48,772 bases of DNA from Mycobacterium sp. 1274761.0 (lineage in GTDB: Bacteria; Actinomycetota; Actinomycetes; Mycobacteriales; Mycobacteriaceae), in NCBI RefSeq assembly GCF_001668615.1, contig NZ_LZMC01000027.1, forward strand, positions 1 through 48,772. Direction: 5' to 3'. The position numbers and the translations under genes are program-made. A model generated the notes under the pieces. The model was not told the DNA's origin. It made no database searches and worked only from the letters and a program-made list of their open reading frames with translations. Shown here one piece after another: positions 1-7,927 of this stretch. Position 1 is the stretch's first letter, and the number at the start of each line of letters is the position of its first letter.

Positions 1-77
1 GCCGGATCGCCGTGCTGCTGCCCGCGCACTGGCAGACCGCCGCGGTGCTGCTGGGGACCTGGTACATCGGCGCCGAG
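1..77 (+). other. Inverted fragment of the same TIGR03089 gene (fold-back)
   Basis: Read on the plus strand from base 3, this stretch encodes RIAVLLPAHWQTAAVLLG followed by TWYIGAE. That is the family segment which should directly follow LLRDELGA on the minus strand. The switch in orientation happens at 69-77, where GGCGCCGAG on one strand and CTCGGCGCC on the other give the two parts a short shared inverted sequence. A chimeric read or contig-end fold-back is the simplest cause; a real inversion is possible. Confidence 0.8.
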
Positions 78-272
78 TTCGTCGCGAAGGAGGTTGGCGG
101 TCTTGGCCGCCCAGTTGGCCAGCGTCACTGTCGACAGCTCGATCCGCTCGCCGGTCGCGTCGTCGTAGTAGGTGATCCGTGGGCCGACCGGATCCCTATT
201 CAACAGTGGATCCAGCAGCGCTTCGCTCAGCGTGGACGAGCGCTCGCCGCGAGGACTGTCGGGTGAGGTCAA
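1..272 (-). CDS. TIGR03089-family protein, 5' part only, disrupted at the window edge
   Basis: This is the N-terminal piece of an AMP-ligase-like TIGR03089-family protein (Rv3268 type). A TTG start at 272-270 overlaps the stop of the upstream lcp1 by four bases (TTGA), so the two are translationally coupled. Residues 1-68 contain the recognisable stretch YYDDATGERIELS...LANWAAKTANLLRDELGA. Beyond residue 68 (positions 68-1) the minus-strand reading becomes non-family (DVPGPQQHRG...), because the expected continuation lies on the opposite strand. The family member is normally over 200 residues long, so the gene is at best truncated here. Family assignment rests on my memory of mycobacterial homologues; no catalytic residues fall in this piece. 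Confidence 0.75.
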   Translation of the reverse strand, partial: MTSPDSPRGERSSTLSEALLDPLLNRDPVGPRITYYDDATGERIELSTVTLANWAAKTANLLRDELGADVPGPQQHRGGLPVRGQQHGDP

Positions 273-1750
273 TTCACGCAGTCGGGGTTGTCCGAGCCCG
301 CCGTGATGATCGGCGACGGCGCCGGGGGAGCGTCTTGCCCGGTTTCTCCTGAGTTGCTGGCGGCAGGGTCGGCCGTCGCCGACAACGTGGTGTCGCTGCC
401 GTCCAGGCCGGACCCGGGACCGGTGTAGTCGTTGCCGAGCACGACGCGCACATTCCCGGAGGGCACCGACGGATCGGCAGCCACCGGCAGGCCACCGAGG
501 TCTTTGGCAACGGCTTGCGCGCCAAGGTCGTCGGCCTTGTCGGCCAGCACCTGGCTGGTGTCCAGCTCGCCGGCATCGTGGTTACCGACCGGCCCTGGCG
601 CAAAACCCTTTTCGGTCAGCACGGCCGACACCGACGCGGCCAGGCCGTTGATGTCGGTGGCGTTGACCACCTCCGCGGCGGTCTTGCTCGGTGTGTAGGA
701 GAGCTCCTCGGTCTTGCCCTGATCCTGGTCGGACAGCAGGCCGTCGACCCATTCGTGCACCTCGTTGGGATCGATCCGTACGACGCTCTGCATGCCGTCG
801 TCGCTCCAGCCGTTCTCGTCGAGCACCGGGATGGTGGCGAACGCGACGTTGCCCGCCGCCAGTTTCTGCAGCTGTTCGGCGAATTGCATGACGTCCCAGC
901 CGTCGGACAACACCACCGACCGCTGCACCGCCTCCTGCAGCCGATTCAGAGTGGCCGGGCTCGACAGTGTCTTACCCGAAATGACTTGGTGGGCAAGCGA
1001 AGCCATGACCACCTGCTGGCGCACGACGCGGTCGAGGTCGCCGCGCGGCAGATCATGGCGCTGACGCACGAAGCTCAAAGCCTGTGGGCCGTCGAGCTTC
1101 TGCCAGCCTGCGGGAAAGTCTGCACCCGAAAGAGGTTCGTACACAGCATCTCTCAGGCAGACGTTGACGCCGCCGAGTGCGTCGGTGATCAGCGCGAAGC
1201 CGAGCAGGCCGATCTCGGCGTAGTGGTCGACGGTGACACCGGTGAGGTTGGCCACCGTCTTGATCAATGCCTCGCGGCCCGCCTCGGTCGCTTCGTGTTC
1301 GGCGACCGACGGGTCGACGCCCTGTTGCTCGACCAGCTGCTTCAACTTCTCCAGGTGCACCGAGCCGTAAACGCCGTTGATCTTCATCTTCCCAACGCCC
1401 GGCGCCTCGACGTAGGAGTCACGCGGTATCGAGATCGCGGTAGCGGACTTCCCGTTGTTGGGGATGCGCACCAGGATGATCGTGTCGGTGTTGGTCGACT
1501 CGTCGTCGCCGGCCCGCAGCGTGGCCAGTTCCTCCTGCGACAGCGGGTTGCCGTGGGCATCGGTGCGGCTGTCCAGACCGACCAGCAGGATGTCGATCGC
1601 GCCGTCCTCGCCGCCCCCGCCCAGCGCCGCCGACGTGATGTGGTTGATGCCGGATTCGAACGAGCGGATCTTGCTCCAGGCCACCCCGGTGCCGATGACG
1701 ATCGTCGACGCAACCACGACGGCGAGAATCCGGAGTAGGCGTGGAGGCAT
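269..1750 (-). CDS. lcp1: LytR-CpsA-Psr family arabinogalactan ligase Lcp1
   Basis: The 493-residue protein matches the LCP family and, by position beside rmlD, the Rv3267/Lcp1 orthologue, known for attaching arabinogalactan to peptidoglycan outside the membrane. Residues 7-25 form one membrane anchor. The LCP catalytic domain spans about 50-255, with ILLVGLDSR (54-62), SIPRDSY (R110, D111) and the arginine-rich SFVRQRHDLPRGDLDR segment (R229, R231, R236, R241) that binds the polyprenyl-pyrophosphate substrate. A LytR_C-type domain follows at about 365-440, then a Pro/Ser-rich tail. The ATG at 1750 sits 6 nt after a TAACCT -10 box, so the message is probably leaderless. It diverges from rmlD across 67 bp. 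Confidence 0.93.
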   Translation of the reverse strand: MPPRLLRILAVVVASTIVIGTGVAWSKIRSFESGINHITSAALGGGGEDGAIDILLVGLDSRTDAHGNPLSQEELATLRAGDDESTNTDTIILVRIPNNGKSATAISIPRDSYVEAPGVGKMKINGVYGSVHLEKLKQLVEQQGVDPSVAEHEATEAGREALIKTVANLTGVTVDHYAEIGLLGFALITDALGGVNVCLRDAVYEPLSGADFPAGWQKLDGPQALSFVRQRHDLPRGDLDRVVRQQVVMASLAHQVISGKTLSSPATLNRLQEAVQRSVVLSDGWDVMQFAEQLQKLAAGNVAFATIPVLDENGWSDDGMQSVVRIDPNEVHEWVDGLLSDQDQGKTEELSYTPSKTAAEVVNATDINGLAASVSAVLTEKGFAPGPVGNHDAGELDTSQVLADKADDLGAQAVAKDLGGLPVAADPSVPSGNVRVVLGNDYTGPGSGLDGSDTTLSATADPAASNSGETGQDAPPAPSPIITAGSDNPDCVN

Positions 1751-1756
1751 CAGCCC

Positions 1757-1762
1757 AGGTTA
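1757..1762 (-). promoter_or_regulatory. Leaderless -10 box for lcp1
   Basis: On the minus strand TAACCT is followed by GGGCTG and then the ATG of lcp1. This TANNNT plus 6-nt spacing is the usual signature of a mycobacterial leaderless transcript starting at the start codon. Confidence 0.65.
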
Positions 1763-1805
1763 CTTGTGGCGGGGGTGCAGACCGGGTAGCTGCTGCCCGG
1801 CGTGC

Positions 1806-1811
1806 CAGACT
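1806..1811 (+). promoter_or_regulatory. Possible leaderless -10 box for rmlD
   Basis: CAGACT lies 6 nt before the rmlD GTG at 1818. It departs from TANNNT at the first base, so it is a weaker candidate than the lcp1 box 44 bp away on the other strand. Confidence 0.4.
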
Positions 1812-1817
1812 CGGCTC

Positions 1818-2681
1818 GTGGGCAATCGGATCGTAATCACGGGTGCGGGCGGACAGCTCGGGCGCTTTCTGACCGCGGAAACGGGGCGACGCAACCGCGA
1901 TGCCCTGGCCATGACCTCCGCGCAATGGGACATCACCGATGCCGACGCGGCCGAGCGCATCGTCTCGTCGGGCGACATCGTGATCAACTGCGCCGCCTAT
2001 ACCGCCGTGGATGCCGCCGAGAGCGATCCGGAGCGGGCGTACGCCGTCAACGCGACCGGACCGGCAATTCTGGCGCGGGCGTGCGCGAAAGCGGGCGCAC
2101 GGCTGATCCACGTTTCGACCGATTACGTTTTCGACGGCGTGTTCGACGACGCACCGCGGCCCTACGAAGTGGATGACGCCGCCGCGCCGTTGAATGTCTA
2201 CGGCAAGTCAAAGCTTGCGGGGGAGCGGGCGGTGCACGACGAACTGCCTGCCGCCCACGTGGTGCGCACGTCGTGGGTCTATACGGGTGTGGGTTCCGAT
2301 TTTGTCGGCGTCATGCGGCGGCTCGCGGCGGGCGACGGGCCGGTAGCGGTGGTGGCCGATCAAGTGGGCTCGCCCACCTATGTGGCGGACCTGGGGCTGG
2401 CGTTGCTGCAGATCGCCGAGCGTGAGTCGGCGCCGCCACTGTTGCATGTCGCCGATGAGGGTGCGGCCAGCCGATTCGAACAGGCGCGGGCGGTGTTCGA
2501 AGATGTCGGCGCCGACCCCCATCGGGTGCAGCCCGTCACGACCGAGGACGTGCCGAGGCCCGCGCCGCGTCCCCCGTACAGTGCGCTGTCGAATAGCGCT
2601 GCCGTCGCAGCGGGCCTGACGCCGCTGCGGCCCTGGCGCGATGCGCTGGCCGCGGCGTTGGCCGCAGCCGACGGAAATTGA
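1818..2681 (+). CDS. rmlD: dTDP-4-dehydrorhamnose reductase RmlD
   Basis: RmlD reduces dTDP-4-dehydrorhamnose to dTDP-L-rhamnose, the rhamnose donor for the arabinogalactan-peptidoglycan linker. The 287-residue product is a short-chain dehydrogenase fold with TGAGGQLG (8-15) for NAD(P)H, STDYVFDG near 110, and the catalytic Y128-x3-K132 (YGKSK). The GTG at 1818 is chosen because the protein then begins VGNRIVITGAGGQLG like its homologues, and because it lies just after a -10-like box; the reading frame is open further upstream but that part overlaps lcp1 and is not family-like. wbbL follows in the same direction. Confidence 0.95.
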   Translation: MGNRIVITGAGGQLGRFLTAETGRRNRDALAMTSAQWDITDADAAERIVSSGDIVINCAAYTAVDAAESDPERAYAVNATGPAILARACAKAGARLIHVSTDYVFDGVFDDAPRPYEVDDAAAPLNVYGKSKLAGERAVHDELPAAHVVRTSWVYTGVGSDFVGVMRRLAAGDGPVAVVADQVGSPTYVADLGLALLQIAERESAPPLLHVADEGAASRFEQARAVFEDVGADPHRVQPVTTEDVPRPAPRPPYSALSNSAAVAAGLTPLRPWRDALAAALAAADGN

Positions 2682-2690
2682 CCCTGCCGC

Positions 2691-2696
2691 TACCCT
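2691..2696 (+). promoter_or_regulatory. Leaderless -10 box in front of the wbbL leader ORFs
   Basis: TACCCT is followed by 7 nt (CAACGCC) and then the GTG at 2704. It places a transcription start at the first of the duplicated wbbL start regions, not at the wbbL start itself, which is 52 bp further on. Confidence 0.55.
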
Positions 2697-2703
2697 CAAC
2701 GCC

Positions 2704-2733
2704 GTGAGCGACGAGATGGTGGCTGTCGCGTGA
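2704..2733 (+). CDS. 9-codon leader ORF 1 upstream of wbbL
   Basis: GTG to TGA encodes MSDEMVAVA. The GTG is 7 nt after a TACCCT -10 box, so it may be translated as a leaderless start. Its stop overlaps the next GTG as GTGA. It arose by duplication of the wbbL 5' end; whether it is translated is inferred. Confidence 0.4.
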   Translation: MSDEMVAVA

Positions 2734-2759
2734 GCGACGAATTGGTGGCTGTCGCGTGA
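2730..2759 (+). CDS. 9-codon leader ORF 2 upstream of wbbL
   Basis: GTG to TGA encodes MSDELVAVA. It begins inside the stop of leader ORF 1 and its own stop overlaps the wbbL GTG (GTGA at 2756-2759), forming a second potential termination-reinitiation step. No Shine-Dalgarno motif is visible. Confidence 0.4.
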   Translation: MSDELVAVA

Positions 2760-3652
2760 GCGACGAATTAGTGGTCGTGACGGTGACCTTTTCACCGGGT
2801 CCTCACCTGGCCCGATTTCTCGCAACGCTGTCGCACGCCACCGAGCGTCCCGTGACGGTCGTCATGGCCGATAACGGTTCGACCGACGGCAGCCCGGAGG
2901 AGGCCCTCGAGCGTTTTCCCAACACCCGATTGCTGCGTACGGGCGGCAACCCCGGCTACGGCACCGCGGTCAACCGTGCCGTCGCCAGGCTCCGCAAGGA
3001 CGGCGGCGGCGACCTCGACCTCTTCATCGTCGCCAACCCCGACATCCAGTGGGGTCCGGGAAGCATCGACGCGCTGCTCGATGCCGCGGGCCGGTGGCCG
3101 AAAGCGGCCAGCCTCGGTCCGCTGATCCGGGAGCCGGACGGTTCGGTGTATCCATCGGCGCGCCATCAGCCGAGCCTCATCCGCGGCGGCATGCACGCCG
3201 TAGTGGGCCCGCTGTGGCGGTCCAACCCGTGGACGGCCGCCTACCGCCAGGACCGGCTCGAGCCCAGCGAACGCCCGGTCGGCTGGCTGTCGGGTGCGTG
3301 CCTGTTGCTGCGCGGCGCGGCATTCGATGAGGTCGGGGGCTTCGATGAGCGCTACTTCATGTACATGGAAGACGTCGACCTTGGGGATCGGTTCGGCAAG
3401 GCAGGCTGGCAGAACGTGTACGTGCCTGCGTCTGAGGTGTTGCACGACAAGGGCCACTCCACTGGCCGCGATCCCGCCCGCAACTTGGCCGCCCATCACA
3501 CCAGCACCTACACTTTTTTGGCCGATCGGCACAATAAGCCGTGGCAGGCGCCGCTGCGGTGGACGATGAGGGGCGCACTGGAGGTTCGCTCGCGGCTCGT
3601 GGTCAGGAGCAGCCGGCGCCAGGGGAAAGGACGGCGGCGTGGCGGGGGCTAG
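2756..3652 (+). CDS. wbbL: Rhamnosyltransferase WbbL (GT2)
   Basis: WbbL transfers L-rhamnose from dTDP-rhamnose to GlcNAc-PP-decaprenol, completing the linker that joins arabinogalactan to peptidoglycan; it is essential in studied mycobacteria. The 298-residue protein has the GT2 fold: VVTVTFSPGPHL at the N-terminus, DNGSTDG (39-45) for the nucleotide, an ANPDIQWG metal/acceptor segment, WLSGACLLLR and the FMYMEDVDL catalytic-base region. The C-terminus is strongly basic. The GTG at 2756 gives MSDELVVVTVTF, matching homologues. It follows rmlD and overlaps manC by 14 bases. Two duplicated copies of its start precede it, which is unusual and may lower or condition translation. Confidence 0.95.
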   Translation: MSDELVVVTVTFSPGPHLARFLATLSHATERPVTVVMADNGSTDGSPEEALERFPNTRLLRTGGNPGYGTAVNRAVARLRKDGGGDLDLFIVANPDIQWGPGSIDALLDAAGRWPKAASLGPLIREPDGSVYPSARHQPSLIRGGMHAVVGPLWRSNPWTAAYRQDRLEPSERPVGWLSGACLLLRGAAFDEVGGFDERYFMYMEDVDLGDRFGKAGWQNVYVPASEVLHDKGHSTGRDPARNLAAHHTSTYTFLADRHNKPWQAPLRWTMRGALEVRSRLVVRSSRRQGKGRRRGGG

Positions 3653-4745
3653 TAATCCAGCGCAAGCCAGTGATCCAGCGGAAGTGGATGCCGTCATCCT
3701 TGTCGGCGGGCAGGGCACGAGACTGCGGCCGCTCACGCTGTCGGCGCCGAAACCGATGCTGCCGACCGCCGGGCTGCCGTTTCTGACCCATCTGCTGTCG
3801 CGGATCGCCGCCGCCGGTATCGAGCACGTGGTGCTGGGGACGTCGTACAAGGCGGGCGTCTTCGAATCCGAATTCGGTGACGGCTCCAAGCTGGGCCTGC
3901 AGATCGAATACGTCGTTGAAGAGGAGGCGCTGGGCACCGGCGGGGGTATCGCCAACGTGGCGCACAAGCTGCGACGCGACACAGCAGTGGTATTCAACGG
4001 CGACGTGCTGTCGGGGGCCGACCTGGGAGCGCTGCTGGCGACCCACCGCGACCACGACGCCGATGTGACGCTGCATCTGGTCCGCGTCGGTGACCCGCGG
4101 GCGTTCGGCTGCGTGCCGACCGACGCCGACGGCACCGTCACCGCGTTCCTCGAGAAAACCGCGGATCCGCCGACCGACCAGATCAACGCCGGCTGCTATG
4201 TGTTCAAGCGCGAGATCATCGACCGGCTGCCCAAGGGCAGGGCGCTGTCGGTCGAACGTGAGGTGTTCCCGCAACTGCTGGCCGACGGCTACAAGGTGTG
4301 CGGATACGTCGACGCCTCCTATTGGCGCGACATGGGTACGCCGGAGGACTTCGTGCGCGGCTCGTCGGACCTGGTTCGCGGCATCGCGCCATCACCGGCA
4401 CTGCACGGCCACCGCGGTGAGTCGCTGGTGCACGACGGCGCCGCCGTCGCCCCTGGTGCCCTGCTGATCGGCGGCACGGTCGTTGGCAGGGGAGCCGAAA
4501 TCGGCCCTGGCGCAAGGCTAGACGGCGCAGTGATCTTCGACGGCGTGCGCGTCGAGGCGGGATCGGTGATCGAGCGGTCGATCATCGGCTTCGGCGCCCG
4601 AATCGGTCCGCGCGCGCTGATCCGCGATGGCGTCATCGGCGATGGCGCCGACATCGGTGCACGGTGTGAACTTCTGCGCGGCGCGCGGGTGTGGCCCGGA
4701 GTAGCGATCCCCGACGGTGGCATCCGTTACTCAACCGACGTCTGA
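3639..4745 (+). CDS. manC: Mannose-1-phosphate guanylyltransferase (GDP-mannose pyrophosphorylase)
   Basis: The enzyme makes GDP-mannose from mannose-1-phosphate and GTP for mannan, LAM and PIM assembly (Rv3264c, named manB or manC in different sources). Of 368 residues, the nucleotidyltransferase domain occupies about 16-255, with GGQGTRLRPLT (23-33), the K38-P39 pair, EEALGTGGGI and FNGDV for metal binding. From about 270 to 355 hexapeptide repeats (IGGTVVGRGAEIGPGARL and following) form a left-handed beta-helix. The GTG start at 3639 lies inside the end of wbbL. The first 15 residues carry a small SNPAQA/SDPAEV repeat. It converges on the nudix gene with a 16-bp gap. Confidence 0.93.
   Translation: MAGASNPAQASDPAEVDAVILVGGQGTRLRPLTLSAPKPMLPTAGLPFLTHLLSRIAAAGIEHVVLGTSYKAGVFESEFGDGSKLGLQIEYVVEEEALGTGGGIANVAHKLRRDTAVVFNGDVLSGADLGALLATHRDHDADVTLHLVRVGDPRAFGCVPTDADGTVTAFLEKTADPPTDQINAGCYVFKREIIDRLPKGRALSVEREVFPQLLADGYKVCGYVDASYWRDMGTPEDFVRGSSDLVRGIAPSPALHGHRGESLVHDGAAVAPGALLIGGTVVGRGAEIGPGARLDGAVIFDGVRVEAGSVIERSIIGFGARIGPRALIRDGVIGDGADIGARCELLRGARVWPGVAIPDGGIRYSTDV
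3651..3680 (+). repeat. Short 18-bp-period repeat in the manC N-terminal linker
   Basis: AGTAATCCAGCG at 3651 recurs as AGTGATCCAGCG at 3669, in frame, giving SNPAQA then SDPAEV. It is a small in-frame duplication outside the catalytic domain. Confidence 0.6.
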
Positions 4746-4761
4746 CCCCGATTCTCGTCGC

Positions 4762-5304
4762 TCACCGCGAGCGCTGTGCGGCGGCCGCCAATTGGGCCAG
4801 ACCGTAGTCCGTGTCGTGCGGCAACGCGTCGAGCGGCCACCACCGCAAATCCAATGATTCTTCGCTGCAGACGATTTCGGCGTCGGCGGGCGCGTGCACG
4901 ATGAACTGCAGATCGAGGTGACGAGTGGGCACGCCCAACGAGCATGTCACCGGGTGCACGTGCAGCGCCGCGAGGTCGCGGTCGATCGTCAGCCCCGCGA
5001 TGCCGGACTCTTCGGTGGCTTCGCGCAGTGCGGCAGCGACGATATCGGCGTCGCCTTGCTCGCAGTGCCCGCCGAGCTGCAGCCAGCGCCCGATCCGCGG
5101 ATGCAGCGTCAGCAGCGCCTGCGTTCCGGTGGCGTCGAGCACTAGCGCCGACGCCGTCACGTGGCCGGGCACACACTCCCGCAGGCACGCGTCCTCCCGC
5201 GCCACCACGAACGACAGCACCGCATGCCGCAGTGTGTCTTGGGCCGGGTCGGGCGCGACCCAGTCGATCAGCGCCGCAATCGTCGACTCGCGCAGGTTGC
5301 TCAC
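4762..5304 (-). CDS. NUDIX hydrolase coupled to fbiB
   Basis: The 180-residue protein is a NUDIX pyrophosphohydrolase of unknown substrate. The Nudix box runs 79-102 ([20 protein letters not shown], then ESGI); R94, E95, E98 and E99 of the REXXEE core are intact, while the first acidic position is Asp with one additional residue in the spacer, as in some subfamilies. The GTG at 5304 overlaps the fbiB stop (GTGA), so it is the third gene of a fbiA-fbiB-nudix operon. That linkage suggests a role in nucleotide clean-up around F420 synthesis, where GMP is released and GTP consumed, but this is inference. Confidence 0.88.
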   Translation of the reverse strand: MSNLRESTIAALIDWVAPDPAQDTLRHAVLSFVVAREDACLRECVPGHVTASALVLDATGTQALLTLHPRIGRWLQLGGHCEQGDADIVAAALREATEESGIAGLTIDRDLAALHVHPVTCSLGVPTRHLDLQFIVHAPADAEIVCSEESLDLRWWPLDALPHDTDYGLAQLAAAAQRSR

Positions 5305-6641
5305 TTGCGCACCAGAAGTCCTTCGGTCGGTGCGGGGTCGCGCGGACCCGACGGTTCGTCGGGGTAGCCGATCGCGATGGCGCCCAACGGTTCCCAGTCG
5401 TCGGGCAGTTCTAGCTCGGAGCGGACAAGGTCGGCGGCGAAAATCGTCGAGCCGACCCAGCAGCTGCCGACACCCCGCACGGCCAGTGCGACGAGGAGCG
5501 CTTGGACGGCGGCGCCCACCGCAACGGTGAACATGGTGCGTTCGGCAGCGCTGCGCGCCGCATCGGGGTAGCTGTGTGCGCCGTCGGGTACCAAAAAGGG
5601 GATGACGAGTTCGGGTGCGTCGTACAGAATCTGGCCGCGCTCAACGCGGCGTTCGACCGCCTGCGGATCCCTGCCGTCGCCGGCGAGATCGGATCGCCAC
5701 TTGTCCTTCATACGGTCCAAGAGAGCCACCCTGGTGTCGGAGTCGGCCATCCACACGAAGCGCACCGGCCGGGTGTGGTGCGGGGCGGGCGCTGTCAGCG
5801 CCTCGGCGACGGCGGCCTCGATGATGTCCGGCGGCACGGGCTCGGAGCTGAAGCGCCGCACCGACCGACGCATCAGCTGTGCCTGCGTGCGGCCCAGTGC
5901 CAGCGCCTCCTCGGTGCCCAGCCAGAACAAATCCTCCTCGCCGGGCCGCAGCAGAGCGCGAGCCGTCGATCCGTCCTCCCGCAGGGTCAGCCCGCGCACC
6001 ACGGCGACCGGAACGCCGGTCAGCTTGCCCTTGACCAAATCGGCGGCGGCCGCGATCTCGTCGGCGACTGCGACCTCGGTGACGACCAGCTCGTTGCCGT
6101 GCACATCGTGCTCGCCCGCATAGCCGTGCAACACGGTCAGGCCGGCAGCGCCGATGGCGGCGTCGATCTGACCGTTGCGCCAGGCTCGGCCCATGGTGTC
6201 GGTGACGACGACGCCGACGGTCACGCCGAGCCTCTCGCGCAGACTCGCACGCAATGCGGCGGCGCTGCGGTCAGGATTTACGGGCAGCAGCGCCAATTCG
6301 GTTGCGCCGACATTGGACCCGTCCACGCCCGCCGCGGCCTGCACGATGCCGAGATCGTTCTCGGTGATCAAGGTGCGGCCCTTGCGCGCCAACACGCGCA
6401 CGGCTTGCTGGTCGATCAGTTTGCGCCGCAAAGTATCCCGCTCATCAGGGTCTTCCGGTGCAGACACGATGCGGCCCTCGCACTTGGACAACACCTTGCT
6501 GGTGACCACCACGACGTCACCGTCGTGCAGCCACGGAGCAGCGGCGGCCAGCGCTTCACCCAGATCGTCGCCGGGGCGGAACTCCGGCAGGCCGGTCACC
6601 GGAAGAATCTCGATGGCGGCCGCCGAGCCGTGCTCGGTCAT
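5301..6641 (-). CDS. fbiB: Coenzyme F420:L-glutamate ligase FbiB
   Basis: FbiB finishes F420: the N-terminal half adds the poly-gamma-glutamate tail using GTP, and the C-terminal FMN-binding nitroreductase-like half reduces the dehydro precursor. The 446 residues fit the known mycobacterial length. Residues about 8-245 form the ligase domain ([45 protein letters not shown]); about 255-446 are nitroreductase-like ([33 protein letters not shown]). The ATG at 6641 overlaps the fbiA stop (ATGA); the frame is open further upstream only as out-of-frame fbiA sequence. Confidence 0.95.
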   Translation of the reverse strand: MTEHGSAAAIEILPVTGLPEFRPGDDLGEALAAAAPWLHDGDVVVVTSKVLSKCEGRIVSAPEDPDERDTLRRKLIDQQAVRVLARKGRTLITENDLGIVQAAAGVDGSNVGATELALLPVNPDRSAAALRASLRERLGVTVGVVVTDTMGRAWRNGQIDAAIGAAGLTVLHGYAGEHDVHGNELVVTEVAVADEIAAAADLVKGKLTGVPVAVVRGLTLREDGSTARALLRPGEEDLFWLGTEEALALGRTQAQLMRRSVRRFSSEPVPPDIIEAAVAEALTAPAPHHTRPVRFVWMADSDTRVALLDRMKDKWRSDLAGDGRDPQAVERRVERGQILYDAPELVIPFLVPDGAHSYPDAARSAAERTMFTVAVGAAVQALLVALAVRGVGSCWVGSTIFAADLVRSELELPDDWEPLGAIAIGYPDEPSGPRDPAPTEGLLVRK

Positions 6642-7624
6642 GGTTTGACCCCCGCGAGATCCATTCCCGCACGGACCATCTCGGCCGTCGCCGCCGGATC
6701 GGTCATCAGCAGGGGCAGCGAGCGCACCTCGACACCCGCGATCTCGGCGTGATCGCCCTCGTGCACCAGCCACCCGTCGAGAATTCCAACTCCTGAGCGG
6801 GTACCGTAGTACCCGCCGACCGCCTCCGATGTGCTGTCCACACCGATCACCGAAAGGCACTCGTCGGCCATGCCGCGCAACGGTTTTCCCGCGATGATGG
6901 GCGAGTAGCCGATCACCCGGGCCGATGTTGATCGCAACGCGCCCCGAATGCCCGGTATCGCGAGGATCGAACCGATGCTCACCACGGGGTTGGACGGCGC
7001 CACCAGCACCACGTCCGCGGAGGCAATTGCGTCGGTGACGCCAGGAGCCGCGGTGGCCTTGTCCGCCCCGACGAACGCGAAGCTGTGTGTGGGAACCTGG
7101 GCTCGGTGGCGCACCCACCACTCCTGGAAGTGAATCGCCTTGCGGTCACCGGTATCCGGATCGGTGATGACGACATGGGTTTCACTGCGGTCATCACTCG
7201 CCGGCAGCAGTCGCGCGCCGGGGGACCAACGCTTGCACAACGCCTCGGTGACATCCGACAGTGGATAGCCGGCTCGCAGCATCTGACTGCGCACCAGATG
7301 CGTGGCCAGGTCGCGGTCGCCCAGCCCGAACCAGTCCGGCTGGACCCCGTAGGCGGCGAGTTCCTCTTTGGCATGCCAGGTTTCGTTGCGGTGGCCCCAG
7401 CCCCGCTCGGGGTCGATGCCGCCGCCGAGTGTGTACATGCACGTGTCGAGATCGGGACAGATCCGTACACCGAACATCCAGGCGTCATCGCCGATGTTGA
7501 CGACCGCGGTCAGCGAATGATCCGTGCCGTGATCACCGGCGAACTGGCCGAGGCCGAGCAGGTGTTGCACCCCCAAAAGGAACCGCGCACCGCCGACTCC
7601 TCCGACCAGAACCGTGACCTTCAC
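6638..7624 (-). CDS. fbiA: F420 biosynthesis transferase FbiA
   Basis: FbiA moves the phosphoenolpyruvyl/lactyl-phosphate moiety from the FbiD-made GDP-type intermediate onto Fo, producing (dehydro)F420-0. From the GTG at 7624 the 328-residue protein starts [20 protein letters not shown], as in homologues, with the GGVGGA substrate loop at 8-13, [20 protein letters not shown] and [13 protein letters not shown]. In-frame GTG codons at 7636 and 7651 would add 4 or 9 residues; no clear ribosome-binding site decides, so homology was used. It leads the fbiA-fbiB-nudix operon and diverges from whiB2. Confidence 0.93.
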   Translation of the reverse strand: MKVTVLVGGVGGARFLLGVQHLLGLGQFAGDHGTDHSLTAVVNIGDDAWMFGVRICPDLDTCMYTLGGGIDPERGWGHRNETWHAKEELAAYGVQPDWFGLGDRDLATHLVRSQMLRAGYPLSDVTEALCKRWSPGARLLPASDDRSETHVVITDPDTGDRKAIHFQEWWVRHRAQVPTHSFAFVGADKATAAPGVTDAIASADVVLVAPSNPVVSIGSILAIPGIRGALRSTSARVIGYSPIIAGKPLRGMADECLSVIGVDSTSEAVGGYYGTRSGVGILDGWLVHEGDHAEIAGVEVRSLPLLMTDPAATAEMVRAGMDLAGVKP

Positions 7625-7927
7625 ATCAATCGACACTAGGCCCTTGGTCACGAGGCGGTCTCGGCAGCCAGACGGTATGAGGTTGTGACAGACACGCCGG
7701 AGCAGCGACGCGCCGATTTGAGATAACGAGATGGTATGAAAATCGGTTCAATCGCTTGACCGCGACAGCTAACGCGTGTGTAATCACACCAGTGTCATTT
7801 TTCGGTTGGCCGGCCGGTTCCGGTGTCGCAGACCGAGATTCGATCACTTGTTCGAATTGAGATGGCCGCACAGCGTCATCGTGGGGCTCCATAGCGGATC
7901 AGCGATACCAAGGTGAGGAGGGGGAAG
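7625..7927. promoter_or_regulatory. Divergent fbiA/whiB2 intergenic region
   Basis: This 303-bp gap must hold promoters for both genes. A TTGACC at 7756-7761 and TAATCA at 7781-7786 (19-bp spacer) could form a plus-strand promoter for whiB2. Overlapping the -10 is the inverted repeat GTGTG-TAAT-CACAC (7776-7789), which fits the GTG-N8-CAC core of cyclic-AMP receptor protein sites. No small gene is evident. Site identity is a guess from pattern only. Confidence 0.35.

Larger units (their letters stand above)
2704..2774 (+). repeat. 26-bp tandem duplication of the wbbL start region (2.7 copies)
   Basis: Copies begin at 2704, 2730 and 2756, each starting GTGAGCGACGA. Copies one and two are 26 bp and differ at only a few bases; the third is the actual start of wbbL and diverges after about 19 bp. 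The unit length is not a multiple of three, so each GTG lies in a different frame from the next. Confidence 0.9.

Noticed and set aside
515..1738. A 407-codon plus-strand open frame opposite lcp1
   Set aside because: Shadow frame; His/Arg/Val-rich composition without domains, while the minus strand has complete LCP motifs.
2704..2774. Possible CRISPR-like or transposon-end repeat
   Set aside because: The copies are directly abutting with no spacers and match the wbbL coding start, so they are a tandem duplication of coding sequence.
7913..7927. GTG at 7913 as whiB2 start
   Set aside because: That GTG lies within the GAGGAGGGGGAAG ribosome-binding site of the ATG at 7928.
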